From assembly GCF_001602525.1 (NCBI RefSeq), contig NZ_LSYT01000006.1, positions 186,001 through 250,000 of the forward strand: DNA of 64,000 nucleotides, in the 5' to 3' direction. The notes under the pieces are model-generated. The model ran no database searches. It was not told the DNA's origin and saw only the letters and a program-made list of their open reading frames with translations. Source of the DNA: Flavobacterium chilense (lineage in GTDB: Bacteria > Bacteroidota > Bacteroidia > Flavobacteriales > Flavobacteriaceae). The position numbers and the translations under genes are program-made. Shown here piece by piece: positions 1-13,000 of this stretch. Positions within the stretch are counted from its first letter, which is position 1. Each line of letters opens with the position of its first letter.

Positions 1-1
1 T

Positions 2-1072
2 CCAAAAGTTAAAACAATTGTAGAAAATGCAACTCAGAAATATTTAGAAATATCTAAAGGAAAAGTTTTAAATGCTACTCTGATTTTACTATCGGAAACT
101 AAAGTTATTCTACATCAGGTTCTTCATCATATTGCGGGAGATGAATGGTCATTGGTAGTTTTGATAAATGATTTATTAGCGGCTTATTCAGATTTAACAT
201 CCGGATCAAAATCTGATGTTTTAGCACCATTAAAAATTCAGTATAAAGATTATGCTGCCTGGGAATCAAATTTATTAGAAACAGATGAAAATTTAAAAGC
301 ATTCTGGAAAAAACAATTTTTTAAACCTCTTCTAAACTTAGAATTACCAGTTGATTATCATAAAAGCAATTATGGCACAGAAGGAAACCATTATCTTTTA
401 AATATTGACAAGGACCAAAGTGCATTTTTAAAGAGTATAAAAGAGAAAAAGCAAATTTCAAATTCAGTACTTTTTACAAGTTTGATCTATATTTTGTTTT
501 ATAAATACACTGGTAATAAAGACTTTTTAATAGGCTTTATTTTTACACAGAGAGAAGGTCATATGCTGGATGATCAGATAGGTCCGTATATCAATATACT
601 GCCTGTAAGATTGGACTATGGTACAGAATTGTCTTTTACTAAATTACTGGAAGAATCAAAAAATCATATTCTGGATGTAATCAGTTACGGAAAACTCCCG
701 ACAGAATCTATCAGAGAAAACATTCATCCTAAATCTTCAGATAAAATCCAGATAGTTTTAAACATCATGAATAATGTTGATGTTCCTCTTCCGGGACATG
801 AAGAAAATAAAGAGCTCACTTTTACATCTGTAACATCAGGATATAAGAGCAGTAAGTTTCCAATCTCGATATATGTTTACGAGTCAGAAACAACATTTAG
901 TGTCAATTTCGAATACAAAACTGAAATGTTTAAATCTTCTAAGATTAAACAATTAGGAGATTTATTTAAAAAAATATTACAAGAAGCATTGCACAATTCT
1001 GAAAAAAGCATAGGTGAAATGGAATTGTCTAGTGATCTGAATTTACCAACTATAAATAAATTAAAAAGATAA
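2..1072 (+). CDS. NRPS, C-terminal part ending in a condensation domain (5' end outside window)
   Basis: The reading frame is open from the left edge, so this is the end of a longer protein or a cut stand-alone domain. The visible 356 residues are the back of a condensation (C) domain, which joins two carrier-bound aminoacyl units. The catalytic motif HHIAGDEWS (HHxxxDxxS) is encoded at about 128-154, and the roughly 300 residues after it match the usual length from motif to domain end. No adenylation, carrier or thioesterase domain follows; the protein stops after the C domain. The next NRPS gene begins 6 bases later with its own C domain, so two C domains face each other at the junction. 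Role is assigned by family; what lies upstream is unknown. Confidence 0.88.
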   Translation, partial: PKVKTIVENATQKYLEISKGKVLNATLILLSETKVILHQVLHHIAGDEWSLVVLINDLLAAYSDLTSGSKSDVLAPLKIQYKDYAAWESNLLETDENLKAFWKKQFFKPLLNLELPVDYHKSNYGTEGNHYLLNIDKDQSAFLKSIKEKKQISNSVLFTSLIYILFYKYTGNKDFLIGFIFTQREGHMLDDQIGPYINILPVRLDYGTELSFTKLLEESKNHILDVISYGKLPTESIRENIHPKSSDKIQIVLNIMNNVDVPLPGHEENKELTFTSVTSGYKSSKFPISIYVYESETTFSVNFEYKTEMFKSSKIKQLGDLFKKILQEALHNSEKSIGEMELSSDLNLPTINKLKR

Positions 1073-1078
1073 GGGAAT

Positions 1079-4000
1079 ATGAATTCACAAATTTTTCCAG
1101 CCTCATATCATCAGGAAAGGCTTTGGTTTATAGATAATTTTGAAAATGGAGTACTGTATGAAGCCGCACCGGTGTACCATAATGTTCCTTTGATCTTAAA
1201 AATTGATAAAAAATTAGAGGAAGATTTAGTAAAGAAAAGTCTTTTTATATTGCATGAAAGACATGAATCTTTAAGGACTAAAATCTTAGTAGAAAATGAT
1301 GAAATAGTTCAATCTGTTGAAAAAGAAGCTCATGTATATTTCAAAATACATGATAAACGTAGTATTACCAATGACGAAAAACAGATTTCAGATTTTTATC
1401 ATGGTTTAATTAATGAACCCTTTTCAATCGATGGTCAAAATCTATTTAAAGTTGATTTAATTGAATTAGCAGATGATTTAAATACATTAATATTTGTTGC
1501 ACATCATATTATTTGTGATAGAAAATCAATGTTCATTATTCTTGAAGAATTTATTTCTATTTACAATTCATTATTACTTGATACTTCAGTAAATCTACCG
1601 GAATTATCAGTTCAATACGCTGATTATGCAAATTGGCAAAAAGAATTTTCTGAAGATACTATTGAAAAATTAATGATTTTTTGGCGTGAAAAATTAAGTT
1701 TTATTGAACCTTTAATTTTTCATACTGATGAGGTTAGAGACCCTATTCATATTTATGAAGCTGGTGTAATTACCCAAAAACTTCCAGAAAATATATCTAA
1801 CGATATTAAGCAATTTGATGAAAACGAATATTATGTTTTTCTAACTGCATTTGAAGTATTAATGCATAAATATTCAGGACAAAGTAAAGTTGTTATCGGA
1901 ACTATTTTCGAGAATAGGGAAATAGAAGATTTAAAAAGTGTCGTAGGGCCCATTTCAAATCTGATAGTGCTAAATAATGAGGTTTCTAAAAATGAAACAT
2001 TTCAAGATACTATTTCGTTAAATAAATCTGTTCATCAACATTCATTAAATTTTGCTGTTTTACCATTTGATAAATTAGTAACAGAACTCAAGCCTGAAAA
2101 GGATATGAGTAGAACGGCTTTATTTGATGTACTGTTTCATTATGAAGATCATTCAAATGATAATTATAAAATTGGACAAACAAAACCTGAAATAATTGAA
2201 ACAAATTTAGGATTAGGTAAATATGACTTCAATTTATTAATAACCAAACAGCAATCAGGTTATTTTATGCATTTTACATACAATAAACTGTATTATAATG
2301 TAGAAACAGCACAAAGAATTATAAATCATTATAGTAACTTATTATCAAACAATAATGTTTCTGGTTTATTGGTTTCTGATCTGCAATATGTTACAAAATT
2401 AGAAAAAGAGGAATCTCAGGCATTACTGGATAAAACAAATGTAAACTGGCCAAAAGAGGATACAATAGTCAAATTATTTGAAGAGCAAGCGCATCTGCAT
2501 GCTTCTAAAACAGCTGTTATAGTCGAAAACAAGGAATACTTATATCAGGAATTAAATGATTTGTCTAACCAGTTTTCTGATTTTCTTATAAAAAACTACG
2601 ATGTAAAACCTCAGGATTATGTTGCTCTTTTATTGCCAAGAAACGAAAAACAAATCATTGCTATATTGGCAATTTTAAAGTCTGGAGCTGTATATGTGCC
2701 TATTGATAAGGAATATCCCGAAGAGAGAGTACAATATATCCTGGATGATTGTTTGGCAAAAGTATGTATAGATGATAAAATATTTTTAGAATTTTTAGAA
2801 TCGAAACAAGTATATTCTGTCAGCAATTCAAATCTTATTATTTCTCCCCAGGATTTAGCTTATGTTATTTATACCTCAGGATCTACCGGTAAGCCTAAAG
2901 GGGTAATGATAGAGCATAGAAATGTTGTTCGATTGTTTATTAATGATTCACCTCTTTTTGATTTTTCTGAAAACGATGTCTGGACAATGTTTCATTCTTA
3001 TTGTTTTGATTTTTCGGTATGGGAAATTTACGGAGCATTGCTATTTGGAGGGTCATTAGTAGTAATTCCAAAAAATATAGCTATTGATGCCAATGCATTT
3101 TTAGATGTTTTAGTAACAAAAGGAGTTACTGTTTTAAGTCAGACACCATCGGCTTTTTATAATTTACTAACGATAAAACCATGGGAATCTGTAGATAAGT
3201 TAGCTTTAAGATATGTAGTTTTTGGGGGTGAGGCACTTCGCCCTGTTAAGTTAGCAGATTGGTATAAATTTTATCCGGATGTGAAACTAATTAACATGTA
3301 TGGAATTACCGAAACAACTGTGCATGTTACTTATAAAGAAATTACCCAACAAGAAGTTTTATCAGATGTCTGTAACATTGGTATTCCAATCCCAACACTT
3401 TCTTGTTATATTTTAGATGAAGAAAGACGTATACTTCCTAAATTAATTCCTGGCGAATTGTGGGTTGGTGGTGAAGGTCTGGCAAGAGGATATCTTGGCA
3501 AACAGGAATTGACAGAAGAGAGATTTATATTAAACCCGTTTGGAGAAGGAAAACTTTATTCCTCTGGAGATATTGTTAGATTATTGTCTAATAATGAGAT
3601 GGAATATATTGGCAGAAAGGACAATCAGGTTAAGATAAGAGGATTTAGAATAGAATTAGGTGAAATAGAAAAAGCACTTCTTAAGAATGAAGAAATTGAA
3701 GAAGCTGTTGTTATTGTAAGGGGAAACCAATATGGTGAAAATGAATTAATAGCTTATTTTTCATCAGAAAATAAACAGAATATAACCGTATTATCTTCTT
3801 TCCTGAAGTCAGTATTGCCACATTTTATGCTGCCGTCTTATTATGTACAGGTTGATCATTTTAGATTAAATAACAATGGTAAAATTGATAAATCTGTTTT
3901 GCCAGTAGTTGAAAATAATCATTTAAATAGCGGTGTTGAATATGTAGCACCAGGAAATCCTATTGAAGCAAGTCTTGTAGAAATTTGGCAAGAAGTTTTG

Positions 4001-7000
4001 TTGGTAGATAAAGTAGGTATAAATGATAATTTTTTTGAACTAGGAGGGAACAGCTTATTGGCTTTCCAGGTATTTAACAGGATTAGTAAAAAATTAGGAA
4101 AAAGTGTTCCGCTAAAAGTATTTTTTGAGAACCCGGTAATTTCAGATTTAAGTGGTCATTTGAAAGAATTGTTATATGTAACAATTCCAAATGTAGAACT
4201 AGCAGAATCATATCCCGTAACAACCTCTCAACATAGATTTTGGGTTTTAAGCCAGCTTGATGGAGCTTCATTGGCTTATAATATGCCAGAAGCAATTACT
4301 TTAAACGGAAAGATTGACGCTGAAAAATTTCAGGAATCATTTCAGATTTTAATTGACAGGTATGAAATTTTAAGAACTTATTTTAAAGCTAATGAAGAAG
4401 GAGAAGTTCGACAATATATTGTTCCGGCTGATTTAATAGATTTTAAGATTGATGAAAAAGATTTTAGAGGAGTAGCAGATCAGGATAAAGCAATTTCTAA
4501 CTTCATGCAGGCTAAAAGTAAAGAGGTGTTTGACTTAGACAAAGCTCCTTTACTCAAAGTTTCAATGATTTGTGTAGATGATGATCGTTATATTTTCTTT
4601 TTGTCTATTCATCATATTATTGGAGATGGATTGTCAATGAAAATATTGGTGTCAGAGATTATAGAAATTTACGATGCATTGATTCAGGGGAAAACTATAA
4701 ACTTGCCAGAATTAAAAATTCAATACAAAGATTATGCTGTCTGGCTAAACGGAGAAGTAAAAACAAATCAAATGCAAATAGCTGCAAAATATTGGTTTGA
4801 TCAGTTTTCCGGAGAGTTACCAGTATTAGAATTGCCAAGTTTTAAAACGCGACCTACAGTCCAGACTTATAATGGAAAAAATATTTCGTATAAATTTCCT
4901 AAACACTTTTTAGAAAATCTACAGGCATTTTCAAAAAAACACGATGCTACGTTATTTATGACATTAATGGCTGGAGTAAAAGTACTGTTGCATAAATATT
5001 CTAGTCAAACAGATTTAATAAGCGGCACATCAATTGCCGGAAGGGCACATCCGGATTTAGAAAATCAAATTGGATTATTTTTAAACCTCTTGGCTATAAG
5101 AACTCAAATAGTAAAAGAAGAAAGCTTTGTAACACTTCTGGAGAGAGAAAAACAAACATTGCTGCAAGCTTATGAACATCAGTCTTATTCATTTGATGAA
5201 CTTGTAGATAAGTTAAACCTTAAAAGAAGCAGAAACAGATCAGCATTGTTTGATGTCATGATAGATTTGCAAAGTCAAAATCAGGCAAATGATTCTGAAG
5301 CCAAAGAATCATTAAAAGATTTTACAGCAAAAGGATATGGTTTAGAAGTAAAAACTTCAAAATTTGATATTGAATTTGCCTTTGTCGAAACTGGAGATGC
5401 TTTAGCGTTAAATATTCGTTTTAATACAGATATTTATGATGAAGCTCAAATGACAGCAATGTTTTTGCATTTAGAAAATGTTTTTGAGCAAATAGCAAAC
5501 AGTCCGGATATTCTTATTCAAAACATTGATTATTTAAGTTCTCTTGAGAAATCACGTCTTCTGGATGAATTTAACGATACCAAAGTAGATCTTGGAGAAG
5601 AAAAAACAGTTTTGGAATTGTTTAAAGATCAGGTTTTAAAAACACCTGATGCTGCTGCCGTTGTTTTTGGCTCAAAACGATTTACTTATCAGGATCTTGA
5701 TACGATATCAAGTCAACTATCAAAAAGTTTAAAGAACGAATACGGAATCGAAAAAGGTGATCGTGTCGGAATTCAGTTGCATCGAAGTGAGTGGCCTGTT
5801 ATTGCAATTCTTGCAGTATTAAAAACAGGAGGAGTTTATGTTCCTATCGATTCTGAACTTCCTGCAAACCGCAAAGCTTACATAGCCGAAGATACTGACC
5901 TTAAATTATTGATAACGGAAACTTCTTTTATCCTTGAACTGGATTTTTATCAGGGCAATGTCCTTTCGATCGATGTAGAGTTTGAAGCTTCTGCAGATCT
6001 TGTAAGTATTGACAATCCTGATGTAACCTTTGATGATCTTGCCTATATCATTTATACCTCAGGATCAACCGGCCAGCCAAAAGGAGTTATGGTAGGTTAT
6101 GGTTCCTTATCCAACTATTTGTTATGGGCAAAAAATTATTATCTGCATGAAAACCTTTTAAATACCAATTTTGGTCTCTTTACGTCATTATCATTTGATT
6201 TAACCATAACGAGTTTGTTTTTGCCTCTTATAAGCGGCGGGACTCTTGAAATAAACCAGGGAGAACAGGTTGTGGATTTGTTACAGAGTTATTTAGCAAG
6301 TGATATATCCTGCATCAAATTAACACCATCTCATATTAGTGTTTTGGGAAATCTTGATATTAGTTCCGCAAATCTGGAAGTCGCAGTAGTGGGAGGAGAA
6401 GAGCTTCGTAGGGAACACATTGAGATCCTGCATCGCATAAACCCGTCAATTCGAATCTATAATGAATATGGACCAACGGAAACCACTGTGGGCTGTACTG
6501 TTCATGAAGTATCGTTGAGTGATGATAAAATTCTTATTGGTAAACCAATCTGGAATACTTCGATCTACATTCTGGATGAATTTAAAAATTTACAGACAGA
6601 AGGAGTTGTAGGAGAAATCTATATTGGAGGATCCGGATTAGCACACGGTTATTTTAATCGTGCAGATTTAACGGCAGATAAGTTTATATTGAATCCATTT
6701 AAAGCAGGCGAAAAAATATATAAAACAGGAGATCTGGGCAAATGGCTGCCAGATGGTACAATTGAATATAAAGGCAGAATCGATGATCAGGTAAAAATTC
6801 GTGGATATCGCATAGAACTTGGTGAGATTGAACGAAATATTTCTTTAGTAAAAGGAATTAATCAATCTGTAGTAACAGTAACAGAAAATGAATCAGATAA
6901 AGCACTGGTTGCTTATTTTGTAGCAGAAAACAAAATAGACAAAAAAATCATACAGGATGAACTTAGCAAGATTTTACCTGATTATATGGTTCCCGGCTAT

Positions 7001-10000
7001 TATGTGCAGATTAAAGAAATGCCACTAACATCAAATGGAAAAATAAATCGTAATAAGCTACCAGAAGTAAGTGACGCTGACTTAATCAAAGAAGAATATA
7101 TTGCACCACGAACTAAAGAAGAAGAGCTTTTGGTAAATGTATGGTCAGAAATATTAAAACGTGACCAACTTAGTGTTAAAGACAGTTTTTATAATCTTGG
7201 AGGTGATTCGATAAAATCTATCCAGGTAATATCAAGAATCAAACAAAAAGGATATACTCTAAAAGTAGAACAAATTTTACGAAATCCTATTTTAGAAGAT
7301 TTAGCAAAGCTGGTCGAGTCAAATACAGTTTTTGTAGACCAGTCGGAAGTAAAAGGCCCAGTTCTACTGACTCCAATTCAGCAATATTTTTTTGAAAGCA
7401 ATTTAATTCCTAACAAAAATCATTACAATCAATCCGTAGTACTAAAATGTAATATTGAGCTGGATTCTGATAATCTGGAACAAACAATAGCCACATTAGT
7501 ACGTCATCATGATGCCTTACGTATGGTATATGACCCAGTTACTTATAATTGTGAACAATATAACGAAGACAGCTTAGAGAATCATTATAAAATTATTTTT
7601 AAAGATTTACGCGGAGCAGCTGTTGAGTCAGAAGAATTAGAAAAAGAAGGAGATAAACTTCAATCTGATTTTGATATTACTTCTGGTATACTCTTTCATG
7701 TTGGACACTTTAAAATGTCAGATGGAGATCGTCTTGTTCTTGTTGTGCATCATCTTGTGATTGACGGAGTTTCATGGCGTATAATTTTTGAAGATCTTTC
7801 AAATTTATATACTTCCTATCAGGCCAAAAATACAATATCTCTGCCTCAAAAAACAGATTCATTTCAACGTTGGGCTATTGGTCTTAAGGGATATGCCATA
7901 AGCGAAAAGATGAAGAAAGAGAGGGATTATTGGGAGAACTTGACAAAAGAAACAATTACACCCTTTAATACAGATTTTACTTTAGAGAATGTAATGTTAA
8001 AAGCAGATAGTTCAATTTCATTAAATCTTGATGCTGAGATTACGCAAAAACTACAAACCAACGTACATCATGTCTACAAGACTGAGATTAATGACGTATT
8101 GCTTACTGGGCTGGCTTTAGCACTACGAGAAGTTTTTGGGGTAGAAAAAAGTGTCTTAAAAATGGAAGGGCACGGACGTGAGGAAATAATTGATGGAGTC
8201 GATATTGGAAGAACAGTAGGTTGGTTTACCAGTGTTTATCCTTTTGTTCTTGACGTTTCTAACGCTGAAAATTTTGAAATTGTAAAAGTAAAAGAGTCTC
8301 TTCGCAATGTTCCTGATAAAGGAGTAGGATATGGGATTTTAAATTATTTAGACAAACGTTTTGCAAACGAATTAGTTTCGACAATTCAATTTAATTATTT
8401 AGGAGATTTTGGAGAAAATGTAGGAATAGAAAAGGAAGCATCATTATTTGATTTTTCTTCAGAAAAAATCGGACGTACTTCAGCTGTTGTTAATGAACAA
8501 AGTGATGTGTTACTGGATATTTCAGGTATGATGGTTTCTGGAAAACTAGGGATGTCTATACGTTATTCTTCTGATGCTTTTAATCAGGAAACAATACAAA
8601 AATTAGCGAATGCATATAAGAATCAGCTGATTATACTTATAGAAAAACTTTCAGAGGAAAAAAACAAATATTTAACTCCATCTGATCTTACCTATAATGG
8701 TTTGGATTACAATGAATTATCTGTGCTAAATTTTAATGGAAATATTGAAGATATATATACACTTTCTCCATTACAGCAAGGTTTATATTATCATTGGCTT
8801 GTTGATCACCTGAATCCAATGTATTTTGAACAGATTACATACAGATTACATTTTGAAGATCTTGATATCGAAGCAGTAAGACAAGCTTATAATCAGCTAG
8901 TAGATAGATATGCTGTTTTAAGAACCAGCTTTACCAATGATTATGGAATCCCGCTACAGATAGTCCATAAAAGTGTTTCTAGTAATTTTAGTTATATAAC
9001 TCTTAACTATTTAGAGGATATAGAAAACCAGTTACATGTAATTAAGGAAGAAGACAAAGCAGAAGGTTTTAATTTCGAAAATCCTACACAAATGCGCCTT
9101 AAAGTTATAGAATTAGGAAATAATAGTTACGAATTTATCTGGAGTAGTCACCATATTTTAATGGATGGCTGGTGCATTAGTATATTGATCAACGATTTTT
9201 ATAGAATGCTTATGGCTATTATCAATAATTATAAGTTGACTTTACCAGAGCCTGTTAAATATTCAACTTATATTAATTGGTTATCAAAAATAAATAAAGA
9301 AGAATCTTTAGAATATTGGAAGAATTATTTAAAAGGTATTGAATCAGTAACAGAAGTCCCATTTAAAAAAGTAAAAGAAAAGCAGCAAGTCAGTAATTTC
9401 AAAAAAGAGTTTTTACATGTAGAAGGCACTACTTTTGAGGATATTCGTGAGTTATGCAGTGAAATAGGTATTACTCACAATACATTTATTCAGGGAGCAT
9501 GGGGTTATCTTCTTTCCCGATATAATAATACCAGTGATGTTGTTTTTGGGTCTGTAGTATCAGGTAGACCAGGAGAACTTTCAGGTGTAGAGAATATGGT
9601 TGGCTTATTTATAAATACTATTCCTGTAAGAATTAGATATTCTGAAAATGAAACCCCAAAAGAATTCTTAAAGAGATTGCATCTGGAAGTATTAGACAGT
9701 AATGCGCACCATTATCTTAATTTATCCGAAGTACAATCTCAAAGTAATCTTGGCATGGAACTAGTCAAGAATCTAATGATATTTGAAAATTATCTCGTTC
9801 AGGATGCGATTGAAGATGAAGTGCAGTCATTGTATGGTGATCAACATCAGAAAATCACAATCGAAGGAGTAAATGTTTTTGAACAAACAAATTATGATTT
9901 TAATATTATTATATCTCCATCTTCATCGTCTTTAATACTTGATTTTAATTATGATTCAGAAGTATTTGATTCAGCACTTATAAAGAATCTGGTAATTCAT

Positions 10001-13000
10001 TTTTCAGGCGTAATTCAAGATTTTGTTGCAAAAGATATACAATTATTAAGCCAAATTGATTATTTATCAAAAGCAGAACATAATGAGCTTTTATTTGATT
10101 TTAATAATACAAAAATTAAATACCCTCAACATAAAACCGTAGTTGATTTATTTGAAGATCAGGTGAATAATTATTCCACTAAAACAGCAATTAATGATGG
10201 AATTACAGCATATACATATGCTGAGCTTTCGACTTTTTCAGGGCAGATATCTGCATTTTTAGATGCCACTTACGGTCAAAACGATAAATCACCAATTGCA
10301 GTTTTATTAGACAGATCATCTGATATGGTGGCAGTTTTGTTAGGAATTCTAAAATCAGGCAGATCATATATTCCGTTTGATCCAACTTTCCCTAAAGAGA
10401 GATTAAATTATATTGTAGAAAATAGCCAGGCTCAAATTATCATAACAGAAAAAGAACATGTTATACTTTGCGATGATAAAGTAAAAGTTTTAAAAATAGA
10501 ATCTCTTTTAGAGGAGTTTTCTAAATATAAAGGGAATTCATCATCAAAAGCAAATCCAGCTGAAACGGCTTACATTATATATACTTCAGGATCCACAGGA
10601 AATCCCAAAGGGGTAGAAATAGGGCATAAATCATTAATTAATTTTTTAACAAGCATTCAGCAAAAACCAAAAATTACCTCAGAAGACACTTTATTTTCTG
10701 TAACTACCTATTCATTTGATATTTCAATTTTAGAATTTTTTGCCCCATTAATTTCTGGAGCTACATTATTTGTTGCAACTCAGGATTTATTATCAGATCC
10801 GTATTTGATTATTCAAAAAATTGAAGAAACAAATGCAACAATCATTCAGGCAACACCAAGTTTTTATCAAATGTTGTTTAATGCAGAATGGAACGGGAAT
10901 AAAAAATTAAAAGTACTATGTGGAGGAGATTTGTTAAGTGAAGCACTTGCTGAAAAGTTACTGGTTAGTACTTCCTCTGTTTGGAATATGTACGGACCTA
11001 CTGAAACAACGATTTGGTCAAGTTGTAAAAAAATAGAAGTTCCTGCTGATGCTTCTAATATTGGAATCCCAATAAATAATACACAATTTTATATTCTTGA
11101 TAAATTTAATAAACTCTTGCCAAAAGGTATACCAGGCAACATTTATATAGGTGGTGCAGGATTGGCTAAAAGTTATTACAAAAATGAAGAACTAACAAAA
11201 AGTAAGTTCATAGCAAATCCATTTATAGAGGGTCACGATATTTATGATGTAGGCGATTTAGGATATTGGTTGCCGGATGGCAGCATAAAATTTCTTGGAA
11301 GAAAAGATAATCAGGTAAAAATAAGAGGATTTAGGATAGAATTAGGTGAAATCGAAACGATCTTACTCCAAAATAACACTGATATCAAACAGGCAATTGT
11401 CGATGTAAGACAAACAGGTAATGAAAAAATATTAGTTGCTTATTTTATTTCAGAAAATGAAATAAATAAAAAATCTTTACAGAAAAGTTTAAGTAAGATC
11501 TTACCAGATTATATGCTTCCGGGATATTACGTTCAATTAGATGTGATTCCATTAACAGATAATGGAAAAGTGGATCGTAAACGTTTACCTGGAGTAGATG
11601 GAAAAGATTTAATAAAAGAGGCTTACATAGCACCAAAAAATAAAGAAGAAGAAATGTTAATTACCATATGGTCAGAAGTCTTAAAACAAGAAAAAATAAG
11701 CATAAAAGATAACTTTTACAATTTAGGAGGAGATTCTATTAAATCAATACAAGTTGTTTCTCGCTTAAAACAAAAGGGATATTCAATAAAAATGGACACT
11801 TTTATTAAACAGCCTGTTATAGAAAAATTAGCAAAATTGATTGAAGCTAAAGAAGTTGCTCATATTGAATTAAGTAATGAAAACACAAATATTTTCGAAA
11901 ATAAGAAATGGAATTATGATGATGTGATTGAATTATCACCAAATCAAAAACGCTTTTTTAAATCTAAATATTCATCTGTGATAATAAATTTTGAGATGTC
12001 ATCTTTTAGAGAAGATAAATTTCAGGATCAATTTAGAATTTTTCTTTCAAATTTTCCAACTCTTACAGTAGAGTATAAAAAAGACAATGATAAAGTATTT
12101 CAGTATTATGTCTCTTCGGATAATGTAAAATTTAAGCTATTTATAAGTGATAAAATTGAACTAAGCTCTTCAAAAAGTAAAGAAAATGCAACAGAGTTTT
12201 TGCTAGGTAAATTTGATTTAATTGGCGGAGAACTAATCAAAATTTTGATACTGAAAAAAGATAAAAATAATAACAACAATGTAAGTGTTGTAATGGCATT
12301 ACACCATTCATTGGCAGATAACTATACGTCAAAAATCATAAAAAGGGAATTAACTAACTTTTTTGAAGGTAAACAACAAGAAACAAATTATTACCATCCG
12401 TTCAGTTTTATAGCCTATCAGGAAAACTTTTTGAATTCACTGTCAGCAATAGAAGAAAGAAACTATTGGACAACAAAATTAGAGAAAGTAAAATTATCAG
12501 ATAAGGATGAAATACAAAGAAATGAAAAGTTAGATTTTGTAATTCAGGAAACAATTATATACGGAGAAAATTTTAATCATATTCAAAAGTTTTCGTCACA
12601 TAACAATATTCCTGTGAGTTCGTTATTCAATGCTTTTTTCGAAATGTTACTTTCTCATCTTGAAATAAAAGATAAAGAACTTTATAGAGTTTTAGTCGAT
12701 TGTCGAGAGCAGGAAATTAAAAATTTCGATGTAGCAAAAATACTAGGAGTTATAGATAATATCATTCCTTTATCTTATATAGATTCTGAATTTAATCTGG
12801 ACGGAATAAAAAAATGTTATTCTAATTATCTTGAGGCGAGACTTCATCAAAGAATACCATATGAGATAATACGTGAAGATTTACTAAAAACATCTAAAAA
12901 AGATTTAGATCAAAGCATATTAGGAAACTTCAATTTTCTTATAGAACAAGACCATATTAGTCTGAACGATACGACAATTCAATCTAAGGAATATGTTGAT